A stretch of DNA of 64,000 bases from Negativicutes bacterium (GCA_031292015.1 JARLHY010000202.1:1-64000), one strand, 5' to 3'. Counted from the stretch's first letter, positions 1-7,411 are shown. Made by a program: numbers and translations. Notes: generated by a model from the letters alone, not told the origin.

Positions 1-54
1 CGCTTCTACTATCTGGTTCTTTTCATCTATTGTCCTCTTAGTGTGTTTTCCCAT
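1..54 (-). CDS. Transposase-like protein, N-terminal fragment (runs off window)
   Basis: An ATG on the minus strand at 54 follows a strong GGGGGTG ribosome-binding site and opens a frame that runs off the left edge. Only 18 residues are visible (MGKHTKRTIDEKNQIVEA). This basic start followed by DEKNQIVEA resembles the first helix of the helix-turn-helix proteins encoded by orfA of IS3-type elements. The family call is inference from very little sequence. Confidence 0.5.
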   Translation of the reverse strand, partial: MGKHTKRTIDEKNQIVEA

Positions 55-80
55 ATTATCACCCCCAATCTTATTAAAAC

Positions 81-110
81 AAAAGACAGCAGTTTTCACT
101 ACTGTCTTTT
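81..110. terminator. Bidirectional rho-independent terminator
   Basis: AAAAGACAG (81-89) pairs with CTGTCTTTT (102-110), with an inner AGT/ACT pairing. T-runs on both strands make it usable in either direction. It separates the glycosyltransferase gene from the transposase-like fragment. Confidence 0.75.
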
Positions 111-280
111 TTCGGTGTCCGTTTTATAGAGTTAGTCTCAAGGCTCTTTTTTTTGGTGCTATAACAGGGTCAGGCGCCGCGAAAAACATCGGCGGGTTTA
201 TCGCCCTGCCGCAAGGTCACCTCATTGATGTATTCGAGAACAGTGGCCGCTATGCGATCCGCGCCGCCGGCATCGGCCGC

Positions 281-1339
281 TCACCGGCCAGCCGCCGCCT
301 GCTCCGGAGCTACCTGGCTCATTCGGTTGATGATAGCGCAGGCCTCCTCCGGCGAAGGGCAGTAGCAGCCCAACTGATTTTTTTGGATATAGTCGATATT
401 GCCGCTCTCCTGAATACCGACAGCCTCGGTAATAATGAGCGGCCGTCCTGTCGCGATCCCTTCCATGATCGTCCCCGGGCCGGCTTTGGACACAATCACG
501 TCACTGGCGGTCATCAGCGTTTCCATATTGTCGACAAATCCGTACACCTTGATCCGCTCGTTGTCCGTGCTCTGCCGCCGCAGTTCGCTATAGAGCTGCT
601 TGTTGTTTCCTGTCACGACCAGTAGCTGCTTGTCACGGCATTTTTCCACAAGGGTGGATATCCACTGGTTCATATTTCCGGCGCCCACACCGCCGCTGGT
701 GAATAACACCGTGAAGCGCTCCGGATCGAGCCCGAGATCCCGGCGGGCCTGGAGCCTCGTCGAACGGCCGTTGGTAAACTTAGGATGCACTGGAAAACCG
801 GTATGGATGATCCTGCTGTCGGGAACACCATATTTTTTCACGGATTCATAGGCATCCCTGGTCGGAACAAGGTAGAGATCGGCGCCCGGGGTCGCCCACG
901 AGGCGTGGATGGTGACAAGGTCGGTTACTACCGTAATGATCGGCCAGGTGGCGCCAGATTTCAAACGGGCCTGCTGGAGCAGGCCGATAACCAGGGGATG
1001 GACGGCAACCACAGCATCCGGTCGGCTGTTGGCCAATTGCTCTTCAATACGACGGCCGGAACGAAAGAAAACCATTCGGGTCAGCGCTTTGATCCGGTCG
1101 ACACTGTTCGTCTTGCGAAAAAAGAAATTGTTCAGCCAAAGCACATTCTTTGAACAATAATCGTAGATTTCGGGTGCCTGCCGCAGTAGGGGAAAATCGG
1201 TGACCCTGAGCAGGTCGATAATCGGGCACGATACATTCTTGTAACTGTCAAGGGCGGCGATGATCGCCGCCGCCCCGCTGCGATGTCCGCCTCCCGTATC
1301 AGATATGGCAAAGACGATATTCTTTGAAGTCGCTGACAC
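281..1339 (-). CDS. Processive glycosyltransferase, MGDG synthase/UgtP-like (GT28)
   Basis: This 352-residue protein belongs to the diacylglycerol glucosyltransferase (MGDG synthase/UgtP) family, which moves sugars from a nucleotide donor to membrane lipid. Family marks are the N-terminal ISDTGGGHRSGA loop, the central FTSGGVGAGN and the C-terminal donor-binding SKAGPGTIMEG. I chose the GTG at 1339, preceded by GTGAGGGA, because homology begins right after it; an upstream in-frame extension to 1444 has no family match. The frame ends in TGA at 281-283, but the same frame continues for 36 plausible codons to another TGA at 170-172 (helical ADRIAATVLEYINEV). The C-terminus may therefore be truncated by a nonsense mutation. 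The core motifs are intact. Confidence 0.85.
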   Translation of the reverse strand: MSATSKNIVFAISDTGGGHRSGAAAIIAALDSYKNVSCPIIDLLRVTDFPLLRQAPEIYDYCSKNVLWLNNFFFRKTNSVDRIKALTRMVFFRSGRRIEEQLANSRPDAVVAVHPLVIGLLQQARLKSGATWPIITVVTDLVTIHASWATPGADLYLVPTRDAYESVKKYGVPDSRIIHTGFPVHPKFTNGRSTRLQARRDLGLDPERFTVLFTSGGVGAGNMNQWISTLVEKCRDKQLLVVTGNNKQLYSELRRQSTDNERIKVYGFVDNMETLMTASDVIVSKAGPGTIMEGIATGRPLIITEAVGIQESGNIDYIQKNQLGCYCPSPEEACAIINRMSQVAPEQAAAGR

Positions 1340-1481
1340 CAGACATCCCTCACTTCTGTTGTTTTTGGCCTGCTGAGCGGCCGGTATAACACCTTCTCTA
1401 TCAAGATCATTATATAAAAAAAGACCCCGGCGGATTGTTAACAACTGGTAAATATCACGTTAAATTGCTGCCGGCCGCAAA

Positions 1482-1521
1482 AAAAGCCTGACCCCTTGTC
1501 TTTAGACGGGGTCAGGCTTTT
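1482..1521. terminator. Rho-independent terminator
   Basis: AAAAGCCTGACCCC (1482-1495) is a perfect complement of GGGGTCAGGCTTTT (1508-1521). It lies just downstream of the minus-strand hydrolase gene and before the glycosyltransferase. Confidence 0.9.
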
Positions 1522-1543
1522 CGTTGAGCCAGGCCGGGAAAGC

Positions 1544-2287
1544 TCAGGCCGGATTCAGGGTTGCCGCAAGCTTGGCGATGCTGTCAGCCGCGCTGGGGCC
1601 ATACACTCCGCCATGGTAACAAGCCACATATTCAATGTCGAGACCTGATAATTTCTTCAGCGACGCCAGCGCCAGCGGCATATCCGGAGTGTGGATATCG
1701 GCCGGGCCGACCAGTTCGCCGTTTTCCACCCGCAGCTCATCGCCGGCGACCAGCAGGCGGTGGGACGGCAGAAACAGGCAGATATGGCCGGGTGTGTGGC
1801 CGGGTGTGTGGATTACCCTTATTCCGCCATGGAAGGGCAGTGTCTCTGAGTCGGTCACCGTCCGGTCCACCCTGCCTGTGGGCAGCTTGGCGAACACCGC
1901 GGCAGCCTGGGACCGGAAACGGTCAGGTATTGTCGCCAGCCGGGCGGCAATCCGATCAGGCGTCATTTTAATATTTGCCTGCGTACCTTCGATGTAAGGT
2001 TTCTCCTCGCTGTGGGCGTAGACCAGGACATCTTCGCCGCGCAGCTTTTGGATATCCGACAGAGCTCCGATGTGATCCCAGTCATAGTGGGTGACGATAA
2101 TTCGCCGCAGCCGGTCGAAGGGAACACCGGTCTTTTCGACAGCCTCCCTTAACTGGGAGAAATAACCCGGGAAGCCCGCGTCGATAAGGGTTGCCTCCTG
2201 TTCATCGGCAATCAGCACCGGGTTGATGTTTACCGTCGTACCGAACATGTCGATATCCAGTCGCAGATAATGGATGGTAGAGTTCAT
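1544..2287 (-). CDS. MBL-fold metallo-hydrolase
   Basis: A 247-residue metallo-beta-lactamase-fold hydrolase of the glyoxalase II-like group. The dinuclear metal motif is THYDWDHIG (about residues 66-74), with a further His in HTPGHTPGH and an Asp in VAGDE. There is no signal peptide, so it is presumably cytoplasmic. The substrate cannot be told from sequence. The ATG at 2287 lies 25 nt from a strong AAGGAGGTG, and a perfect 7-bp hairpin fills most of that gap, bringing the effective spacing to about 9 nt. It is monocistronic, with its own promoter and terminator. Confidence 0.85.
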   Translation of the reverse strand: MNSTIHYLRLDIDMFGTTVNINPVLIADEQEATLIDAGFPGYFSQLREAVEKTGVPFDRLRRIIVTHYDWDHIGALSDIQKLRGEDVLVYAHSEEKPYIEGTQANIKMTPDRIAARLATIPDRFRSQAAAVFAKLPTGRVDRTVTDSETLPFHGGIRVIHTPGHTPGHICLFLPSHRLLVAGDELRVENGELVGPADIHTPDMPLALASLKKLSGLDIEYVACYHGGVYGPSAADSIAKLAATLNPA

Positions 2288-2293
2288 GTAGCA

Positions 2294-2309
2294 CAGAGCC
2301 TGGGCTCTG
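2294..2309 (-). other. Hairpin between Shine-Dalgarno and start codon of the MBL hydrolase
   Basis: CAGAGCC (2294-2300) pairs perfectly with GGCTCTG (2303-2309). It sits between the AAGGAGGTG at 2313-2321 and the ATG at 2287. Folding would loop out 16 nt and give normal SD-start spacing. Confidence 0.5.
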
Positions 2310-2342
2310 CTGCACCTCCTTGCGCATAAGTATCTGGAGATA

Positions 2343-2370
2343 ATTATAGCATATGCGCTATGTCAGGCAA
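2343..2370 (-). promoter_or_regulatory. Sigma-A-type promoter for the MBL hydrolase
   Basis: Reading the minus strand, TTGCCT (2370-2365) is followed by a 16-nt spacer and a perfect TATAAT (2348-2343), just upstream of the hydrolase leader. Confidence 0.7.
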
Positions 2371-2439
2371 CTATCGGCATTTTTTTACCAGCCCCCGCAT
2401 ATACTGGTTTTGTGCTGCAAAAAAGAGGAGATGAGTCCA

Positions 2440-2631
2440 ATGAGCTACCGTGAAGCCTTCAAAAGGTCTGTTGTCAGAGCGGTTATCCGCCGGGTGGGGG
2501 TGCCGTCAGACAAGGCGTATGATATGGTGGAAGGATCGACCCTTGGGGCGCTGATGGAAAATAATGCCCCCTATATTCTGTTTAAAGGCGCTGAATACTG
2601 GGCTGAAAAAATCCAGTCAGGGACGATGTAA
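2440..2631 (+). CDS. Small hypothetical protein, 63 aa
   Basis: This is a 63-residue soluble protein starting MSYREAFKRSVVRAVIRR and ending AEYWAEKIQSGTM. The ATG at 2440 has GAGGAG nine bases upstream; two upstream in-frame ATGs lack proper spacing. No signal peptide or membrane segment is visible, and I do not recognise a family. It is the first of nine short orphan genes up to 6.5 kb. Confidence 0.7.
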   Translation: MSYREAFKRSVVRAVIRRVGVPSDKAYDMVEGSTLGALMENNAPYILFKGAEYWAEKIQSGTM

Positions 2632-2819
2632 CTTCAGGTCCTTTTCGGCTTTTCGGGTGTTAAAGGAGCCCGGAAGGCCTCCGGCGCCACTGGTTCAAGC
2701 TAACGTCGCAGCAGTGGCGGATCAAAGCAGACAACCAAGGCAGGAAACCTACCGGAAGGTGTCGAAAAAACGAACGGATACAATGGCCTTAATACATGAA
2801 ACGCAGCAAGAGGTGCAAT

Positions 2820-3029
2820 ATGGTCAAACTAATCGTTACCCGTTCGCTTTCTACCGCGATGACAAAGGAGAAAGTAAGTCAGGTCGCCGACGAAGCTGGG
2901 GTTAACCTCGTTCACGTCGAAACAAAAATGGCCGGGAAGGGCAAGTGGCTCAACGACTTTGAGGTGTCCGGCCCGCCCGGCCGGGTCGATGGCTTTTTTT
3001 CACGGATCGAAGATTTGCGGACAGACTAA
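2820..3029 (+). CDS. Small hypothetical protein, 69 aa
   Basis: A 69-residue protein starting MVKLIVTRSLSTAMTKEKV. The ATG at 2820 follows AAGAGGTG. The alternation of short strands and a helix (VSQVADEAGVNLVHVETKM, then WLNDFEVSGPPGRVDGFFSRI) looks like a small alpha/beta fold resembling an ACT- or ferredoxin-like module, but I cannot assign a family. A strong hairpin terminator follows, so it appears to end a transcript. Confidence 0.7.
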   Translation: MVKLIVTRSLSTAMTKEKVSQVADEAGVNLVHVETKMAGKGKWLNDFEVSGPPGRVDGFFSRIEDLRTD

Positions 3030-3041
3030 AAAAGACGAAAA

Positions 3042-3082
3042 AAAGATCGCTTCAGTACTTTTTCGGTACAGAAGCGATCTTT
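3042..3082. terminator. Rho-independent terminator (bidirectional)
   Basis: AAAGATCGCTTC (3042-3053) pairs with GAAGCGATCTTT (3071-3082), and inner GTAC bases can extend the stem. It lies between convergent small genes. Confidence 0.85.
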
Positions 3083-3147
3083 CCACAGTATGTAACTAAA
3101 CGCCCGGATTCACGAAAGGTCACTCAAGTCACCACCACTATCTATTA

Positions 3148-3366
3148 TCAATCATCGTAGATTGGAATCAAAGCAAACCAGATATCTTCTTTTTTCTTGC
3201 GGCTCATCAATCGGTTATACCGCTGCATGGCCTGGCGCAGACTTCCAAATCTCTTTGTCATCGTTATTCGGCCGAAACGTACATAAACACCCCATGATCT
3301 ACCTATAGCAAATCCCCTTTCTTGTTGCTCAGCCCGGGTTGACGCCCCTGCCACGCCGGGAGGCAC
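3148..3366 (-). CDS. Small hypothetical protein, 72 aa
   Basis: A basic protein of 72 residues with GRSWGVYVRFGRITMTKRF followed by a helix (SLRQAMQRYNRLMSRKKKED) and a C-terminal IWFALIPIYDD strand. The GTG at 3366 has AAGGA eight bases upstream; a shorter product from the internal ATG of MTKRF is possible. It is convergent with the previous gene. No family recognised. Confidence 0.55.
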   Translation of the reverse strand: MPPGVAGASTRAEQQERGFAIGRSWGVYVRFGRITMTKRFGSLRQAMQRYNRLMSRKKKEDIWFALIPIYDD

Positions 3367-3399
3367 TCTTACGGTCCTTGTTTCCTCAGAAGTGGTGTT

Positions 3400-3794
3400 T
3401 AGTTACCCCTGCTTGGGTCAATTATAGCATATGAATTAACATAATGTCGTAATATTTGCAAAATACCTGGCTGAAAATTATTGCCATAATATCCAGCCGC
3501 CCGGTTCAGCCCTGATCTGTGAAACCAGAGGAACGTCTGCGATTTTCGCACCGGTGGTTTCAAACTGCGGTGGCTATACTGAGACGCGTGTCGAAAAATA
3601 AAGGAGTAGTTGATTTGCGGTATCTGTTCCGCGTTTTTTAGCAGGAAAAACCCCACCGTCCCGCTATGATGCTGAAGGAACGACACCGTCCGCCGCCGGT
3701 TGTTGTTCTTTGTTTATTTGTCCGGGCGCTGCGTTGAGGCGGACACTGCCGCCGCGGGACGCAAAAAAAGGGGGATTTTGTTTTAAAAAAGAAG
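3400..3794. other. Intergenic stretch without a recognisable gene
   Basis: About 400 bases between a minus-strand small gene and a plus-strand promoter. Open frames here have no good ribosome-binding site and no coding-like composition. I see no RNA motif. Confidence 0.5.
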
Positions 3795-3823
3795 TTGAAA
3801 TCGTCATGGTTCGACTTTATATA
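3795..3823 (+). promoter_or_regulatory. Sigma-A-type promoter
   Basis: TTGAAA (3795-3800), a 17-nt spacer and TATATA (3818-3823), about 75 nt upstream of the ATG at 3900. Confidence 0.65.
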
Positions 3824-3899
3824 TTCTGGAAAAAACGATAAATGTATTATATTATTAAAGAAAAACAGAATATGTTGCGAATAAATGGAGGCGTATCGG

Positions 3900-4178
3900 A
3901 TGGATAAGTTTCGTGTCGAGCAACTTCGCAAAGCCAACGAAGTACCCTTCAAGGTGGTAGACTGGCTGGAACACTTGACGCCTGTTGTGGTTCACGATGA
4001 ATGGGGGACCATGTACCGGGGCTGTGTTCTGGCCCAGGATTGCTATGGGACATACGCCGCGGTCGTCGGCACCACCGACCGGCTGCTCCGAACGCACAAC
4101 GACGTTTCCCCCGACGACACGCCCTATCGGATACTAAAAATAGAGAAACGCATCACCGCTTTTATGAGAAAACACTGA
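3900..4178 (+). CDS. Hypothetical protein, 92 aa
   Basis: A 92-residue soluble protein starting MDKFRVEQLRKANEVPFKVV, with HDEWGTMYRGCVLAQDCYG in the middle and a basic C-terminal helix. The ATG at 3900 has GGAGG eight bases upstream; the ATG at 3885 overlaps that site and is unlikely. It is probably cotranscribed with the 62-aa gene 53 nt downstream. No family recognised. Confidence 0.7.
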   Translation: MDKFRVEQLRKANEVPFKVVDWLEHLTPVVVHDEWGTMYRGCVLAQDCYGTYAAVVGTTDRLLRTHNDVSPDDTPYRILKIEKRITAFMRKH

Positions 4179-4231
4179 AATTCCGCTATAGCCGAACCGG
4201 ACGAGGTAAACCCGCTGAGGAGGTGTAAGTC

Positions 4232-4420
4232 ATGGTAAGAAATCATTCTGATTATCAGGTTAACTGTAATGCCCTGCCGCTGCCTGCTAAATTGGGATCT
4301 GAGACGATATATCTGGACTTGCGCGGTAACAGGGTTGCCAAGGCAGAGGCAAGGAAAGTGATGACCATTTACCGCGACCCTGAATGCAAAGCTACCCGCA
4401 TTACTCTCGCATTTTTGTAA
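4232..4420 (+). CDS. Hypothetical protein, 62 aa
   Basis: A 62-residue protein starting MVRNHSDYQVNCNALPLPAK and ending ATRITLAFL. The ribosome-binding site AGGAGGTG is strong and well spaced. An unusually long hairpin terminator follows immediately, so this ends the two-gene unit that begins at 3900. No family recognised. Confidence 0.7.
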   Translation: MVRNHSDYQVNCNALPLPAKLGSETIYLDLRGNRVAKAEARKVMTIYRDPECKATRITLAFL

Positions 4421-4425
4421 TCATA

Positions 4426-4479
4426 CAGGAACATAGAACAAAAAAACGCCGTCAGGCGTTTTTTTGTTCTATGTTCCTG
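4426..4479. terminator. 25-bp perfect inverted repeat, terminator
   Basis: The two arms, 4426-4450 and 4455-4479, are perfectly complementary over 25 bp with a 4-nt loop (gtca). The centre is A7-CGCC/GGCG-T7, a bidirectional terminator core extended by a further 13 bp. This is much longer than the other terminators in the window, so it may also be the end of a lost element. Confidence 0.85.
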
Positions 4480-4482
4480 GGT

Positions 4483-4659
4483 AGCCCGGGCCGCTTCGAT
4501 GGCGGCGTTTAAACTCAATAGGTTCGTCTGTTTCGCCACTCGCCTGATGATGGCAGGAAAATCGGCGTGAGGCTGAGCGGCCCAGCTAGCTGCATATCTT
4601 ACAAAAAACGGCCTGTCGGACAACGAACCCCAAGGCCGTTCTGTTTGCTGTTTCGACAT
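4483..4659 (-). pseudogene. Relic of a methyl-accepting chemotaxis protein
   Basis: On the minus strand, 4551-4483 encodes [23 protein letters not shown], which matches the hairpin-tip signature of chemoreceptor signalling domains; the two intact receptors in this window read [19 protein letters not shown] there. The match stops abruptly at the 25-bp inverted repeat, and the residues before position 4551 do not look like a receptor. Nothing else of a receptor is present. This is a short gene fragment, not a functional gene. Confidence 0.75.
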
Positions 4660-4768
4660 GATACGTCATGGTTTTGTCGCAAAAATCATGTATAATAAAA
4701 CCAGGAAAAGCATTGACCACTGCTTTTTTCGCCTATTTGTTGAAAACAAAAAAAAGGAAGGTGTCCAT

Positions 4769-5197
4769 ATGAAAAAACGTGTGGTTACTGGGTTGCTGGT
4801 AATCTGTCTGCTTTCCGTGGGAGTCATTCCTGCCGCGCAGGCTATCAGCCTCGGCGACGTTCTGAAGGTCGGCGGGGTTGGCATACTCATCAGTAAATTC
4901 GCCACTCCCCTCAACAGCTTCATCAATACCCTGACTTTCAAACATGGCGCCGGCACAGACTATGCCACAAAAGTGGTGCCGATATTGACGATTGGTACAG
5001 GTGGATACATAGGTGCCGCTCAGGTTATCGGCTCCCAGGATTTGGTGGATCGGACCGAGGCGGTCATCCAGATCGAAGCCGACTTCAACAGCCAATTCCG
5101 GGTCAAGGCGCTGATTCCCATCGACAGTAAAAATCCGGTGAATTTTTCCCGGGTCAACGGGGTGGGCGTGTCGGCGATTATTGACATCAGAATCTAA
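4769..5197 (+). CDS. Exported hypothetical protein, 142 aa
   Basis: A 142-residue protein with a clear Sec signal peptide (KKR, a hydrophobic core about residues 6-20, AAQA cleavage region near residue 24). The mature part is rich in Gly, Val and Ile (DVLKVGGVGILISKF; GTGGYIGAAQVIG) and ends in a strand-like VSAIIDIRI. It is likely periplasmic or envelope-associated. The ATG at 4769 is preceded by AAGGAAGGTG. It is monocistronic with its own terminator. No family recognised. Confidence 0.8.
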   Translation: MKKRVVTGLLVICLLSVGVIPAAQAISLGDVLKVGGVGILISKFATPLNSFINTLTFKHGAGTDYATKVVPILTIGTGGYIGAAQVIGSQDLVDRTEAVIQIEADFNSQFRVKALIPIDSKNPVNFSRVNGVGVSAIIDIRI

Positions 5198-5238
5198 CCC
5201 TACAGCGGTTTGTTTTCGCGAAATACTTCCGCCGACTG

Positions 5239-5263
5239 AACAACAGGACCTGGTCCTGTTGTT
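5239..5263 (+). terminator. Rho-independent terminator
   Basis: AACAACAGGACC (5239-5250) pairs with GGTCCTGTTGTT (5252-5263), followed by a T-run. Confidence 0.85.
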
Positions 5264-5489
5264 TTTTCCTTGCCTTAAGCGGCGGTCGCGAAGGTGAGTA
5301 GTCGATCTGTGATGACAGGTAGAAAATATACGCGTTTATTGCACGAAAGACATCAGATAGTTTTACATAATCCAACAACCTGGAGGCATTATAATGATAA
5401 AAATAGGATATTTCTGCCTTTTGAAATAAATGTTGCCAAAGGGCTACCGCCGTATCCCCGTCAGACACAATCGGTGGGAGGGACAACCG

Positions 5490-5636
5490 ATGGGCAATTG
5501 GATCATCGCCATCTTAGTTTTGTCGCTCAGTGTTATTTCCCTGTTCGTATACTCGGCCCAAAAAACGTCTCGCAACCGGATGTTCAAAGATTTGAACTAT
5601 ACCCAGATCCGGTATTTCCGTAAAAGATTGCCCTGA
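5490..5636 (+). CDS. Small single-span membrane protein, 48 aa
   Basis: A 48-residue protein (MGNWIIAILVLSLSVISLFV...) with one N-terminal transmembrane helix and a basic C-terminal tail (IRYFRKRLP), probably facing the cytoplasm. The ATG at 5490 follows GGGAGGG. ATCGGT (5470-5475) can pair with ACCGAT (5486-5491), putting the ribosome-binding site in the loop and the start codon in the stem, so translation may be structure-sensitive. Family unknown. Confidence 0.65.
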   Translation: MGNWIIAILVLSLSVISLFVYSAQKTSRNRMFKDLNYTQIRYFRKRLP

Positions 5637-5816
5637 ACTTCGCCAGGCTTTCATTATGTCACTTTTCCGGGATTCGAGGCATATCGTATAGCAAAGACCG
5701 GCGCCCACCGCAAGGGACTATGCCGGGCGCCGACATTTTGATCCGCACCCTTCCCTAAAAACTACGGCAGCCGGGTGCTGCGGGTCTGACTGCGATTCGT
5801 GACAGGCGGTGAAAGA

Positions 5817-6020
5817 ATGCGAAACCTTTTTATCCTCTGGTTTGCCTCATCGGTTGCATTATTGATCGCCCTTGGTGGCAACAGCCGGCCGGTCCGCAAC
5901 CCTTCCGGGGGATTCGGTCAAGCGGACCTGGCTTCGTTACCCCCGACGATGGAAGATGAGCCTGATGATGATTTCACTGATTTCAGCATCAGGCAAAACC
6001 GTGCCATGCCGTCCGCATAG
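5817..6020 (+). CDS. Small exported or membrane-anchored protein, 67 aa
   Basis: A 67-residue protein with an N-terminal hydrophobic segment (NLFILWFASSVALLIALGG) followed by an acidic tail (TMEDEPDDDFTDFS). The ATG at 5817 lies after GGCGGTGAAAG. It could be a signal anchor. No family recognised, and no terminator was seen directly after it. Confidence 0.55.
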   Translation: MRNLFILWFASSVALLIALGGNSRPVRNPSGGFGQADLASLPPTMEDEPDDDFTDFSIRQNRAMPSA

Positions 6021-6105
6021 TTATGGGCTGTCTGACATTGAGCCCGGACTCAGGGCAAAAGTTCTCGCTATATGCGGGAAATAAGAGCGTGATCATGCTT
6101 ACCTA

Positions 6106-6134
6106 TTGACAGTTGCCGGTATCTATGATAATCT
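6106..6134 (+). promoter_or_regulatory. Sigma-A-type promoter
   Basis: A perfect TTGACA (6106-6111), a 17-nt spacer and TAATCT (6129-6134). It would give a leader of about 175 nt in front of the 66-aa gene at 6315. Confidence 0.75.
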
Positions 6135-6241
6135 AAACAAGATTACTTACCGAAAATATGACTTATCGCGGCTGCGGAATGACCGAAGATTTTTTCGATT
6201 CTACTTCTAATCCCGTACAGCATTCATTGGTAATAGTCTAA

Positions 6242-6289
6242 GGTAATTTGGCGGCTGACAACATGAGATACCCTCATGTTGCAATTACC
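6242..6289 (+). promoter_or_regulatory. Structured 5' leader with nested stem-loop
   Basis: CAACATGAG (6259-6267) pairs perfectly with CTCATGTTG (6273-6281), and GGTAAT (6242-6247) can pair with ATTACC (6284-6289) as an outer stem. There is no T-run, so it is not a terminator. It lies 25 nt before the start codon of the 66-aa gene and may influence its translation or mRNA stability. The rest of 6135-6314 holds nothing I recognise. Confidence 0.5.
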
Positions 6290-6314
6290 AATTTTTGCGG
6301 GATGGAGGACAATA

Positions 6315-6515
6315 ATGGAAAAACGCATAACCGAGCTTTCAAAGCGACTGGCTTTCTTGGGATATGACTCGTTTCAGATCGAGTATATCGTAAAAGACGC
6401 CGTCGGCGGTGCAAGACGTAACCGGTGCAGCATCAGCGAAAAGAGACAATTGATTTCCTCGTTGGAAAAATACGTTGATCTTGGTTCCACTTATTTGCAC
6501 GCTTACAGCAAATAA
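6315..6515 (+). CDS. Hypothetical protein, 66 aa
   Basis: A 66-residue, mainly helical, soluble protein (MEKRITELSKRLAFLGYDSF... ISEKRQLISSLEKYVDLG). The ATG at 6315 has GGAGG seven bases upstream. It has a strong promoter, a structured leader and a perfect terminator, so it is a self-contained regulated unit. I do not recognise the family. Confidence 0.7.
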   Translation: MEKRITELSKRLAFLGYDSFQIEYIVKDAVGGARRNRCSISEKRQLISSLEKYVDLGSTYLHAYSK

Positions 6516-6565
6516 CGATCTGCCCAAAACTTTAGGCTGTCCTTGTTAAAACGGCACAGCTACCG

Positions 6566-6594
6566 GGACCGCCAGGCAAATTGCCTGGCGGTCC
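6566..6594 (+). terminator. Rho-independent terminator
   Basis: GGACCGCCAGGCAA (6566-6579) and TTGCCTGGCGGTCC (6581-6594) are perfect complements, followed by TTTT. Confidence 0.9.
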
Positions 6595-6677
6595 TTTTGT
6601 CATTGTCTGATACTGGGGATTTTGCTACAATATAGTAGAAGTGGTCGACGGTTCCGGCGCATGGGAGGTAGAAAAAG

Positions 6678-7346
6678 ATGACAGACATGAAAAAAATATT
6701 CTTCTTGCTGCAAAAAGTCGACATACTGGTTGCAGACGCTGTAAGTGGCAGGAACCGCGTCTTTCACAGTCGAATCGAGGATATCGCGGACGACTCGCTG
6801 ACCATCGCCGCACCTTACTCCTACGGATACTATCTGCCCCCGCGTCCCGGGCGCGAAGTTTCCGCCCGCGTAACAACCGACGACTGCGCCTTCCTGTTTA
6901 AGGTCAACCTGCTCAGCTATGCACACAATCCGGTTCCGTTATGGACGGTTTCCTGGCCCACTGATGTCGAACGGGTGCAGATGAGATCCTACGTCAGATT
7001 CGATGTTAATCTGGATGTCCGGTTGAGCATCACCGATGAGGAGACTCCAAAGCCTATTTTGACCATGACCAAAGATATCAGTGCTGGAGGGCTGCGGGTA
7101 CTGATGGGCGAGCCGCTGCCTGTCGGAAGCGAACTGAGCGTTGCCTTGTATCTGGAAAGCGACAATGTCATGGAGGCCAAGGGAGAGGTCGTGCGGATCA
7201 TCCGGCCGCGAACCGAACACGAGAAATACGCGGTGGCGATTCGATATCTCGAAATTGACGAAAAATCCAGGAGCCAGATCATCAAATTCATCTTCAGAAA
7301 ACAAATCGAGCGGCGGAAGAAGCAGCAGGAAGTATTCGACGAATAG
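6678..7346 (+). CDS. PilZ-domain c-di-GMP receptor, YcgR/YpfB-like flagellar brake family
   Basis: A 222-residue cytoplasmic protein in two parts. The N-terminal half (about 1-100) resembles the YcgR-N-type beta-domain. The C-terminal PilZ domain carries both c-di-GMP-binding motifs: RSYVR (RxxxR, about residue 104) and DISAGG (DxSxxG, about residue 137). In relatives, ligand binding slows the flagellar motor or alters surface behaviour. The ATG at 6678 follows GGGAGGT. It stands alone between two terminators. The GGDEF cyclase at 8756 and the c-di-GMP riboswitch at 52.0 kb are in the same window. The tail is a charged helix (RKQIERRKKQQEVFDE). Confidence 0.9.
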   Translation: MTDMKKIFFLLQKVDILVADAVSGRNRVFHSRIEDIADDSLTIAAPYSYGYYLPPRPGREVSARVTTDDCAFLFKVNLLSYAHNPVPLWTVSWPTDVERVQMRSYVRFDVNLDVRLSITDEETPKPILTMTKDISAGGLRVLMGEPLPVGSELSVALYLESDNVMEAKGEVVRIIRPRTEHEKYAVAIRYLEIDEKSRSQIIKFIFRKQIERRKKQQEVFDE

Positions 7347-7377
7347 CCGGCGCCATATCTTCAGCCTGATTGATCGC

Positions 7378-7411
7378 AAAATAACAGCCCGCAACCTTCG
7401 GACTGTTATTT
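7378..7411 (+). terminator. Rho-independent terminator
   Basis: AAATAACAG and CTGTTATTT form a stem extended by CCG/CGG, followed by further T's. Confidence 0.75.

Noticed and set aside
41..625. 194-codon plus-strand open frame across the glycosyltransferase end
   Set aside because: Antisense to a gene with clear family motifs; no ribosome-binding site and no protein-like pattern.
5394..5429. 11-codon leader-peptide frame with a GGAGG site before the 48-aa membrane gene
   Set aside because: Too short to judge; no attenuator structure or codon run links it to regulation.
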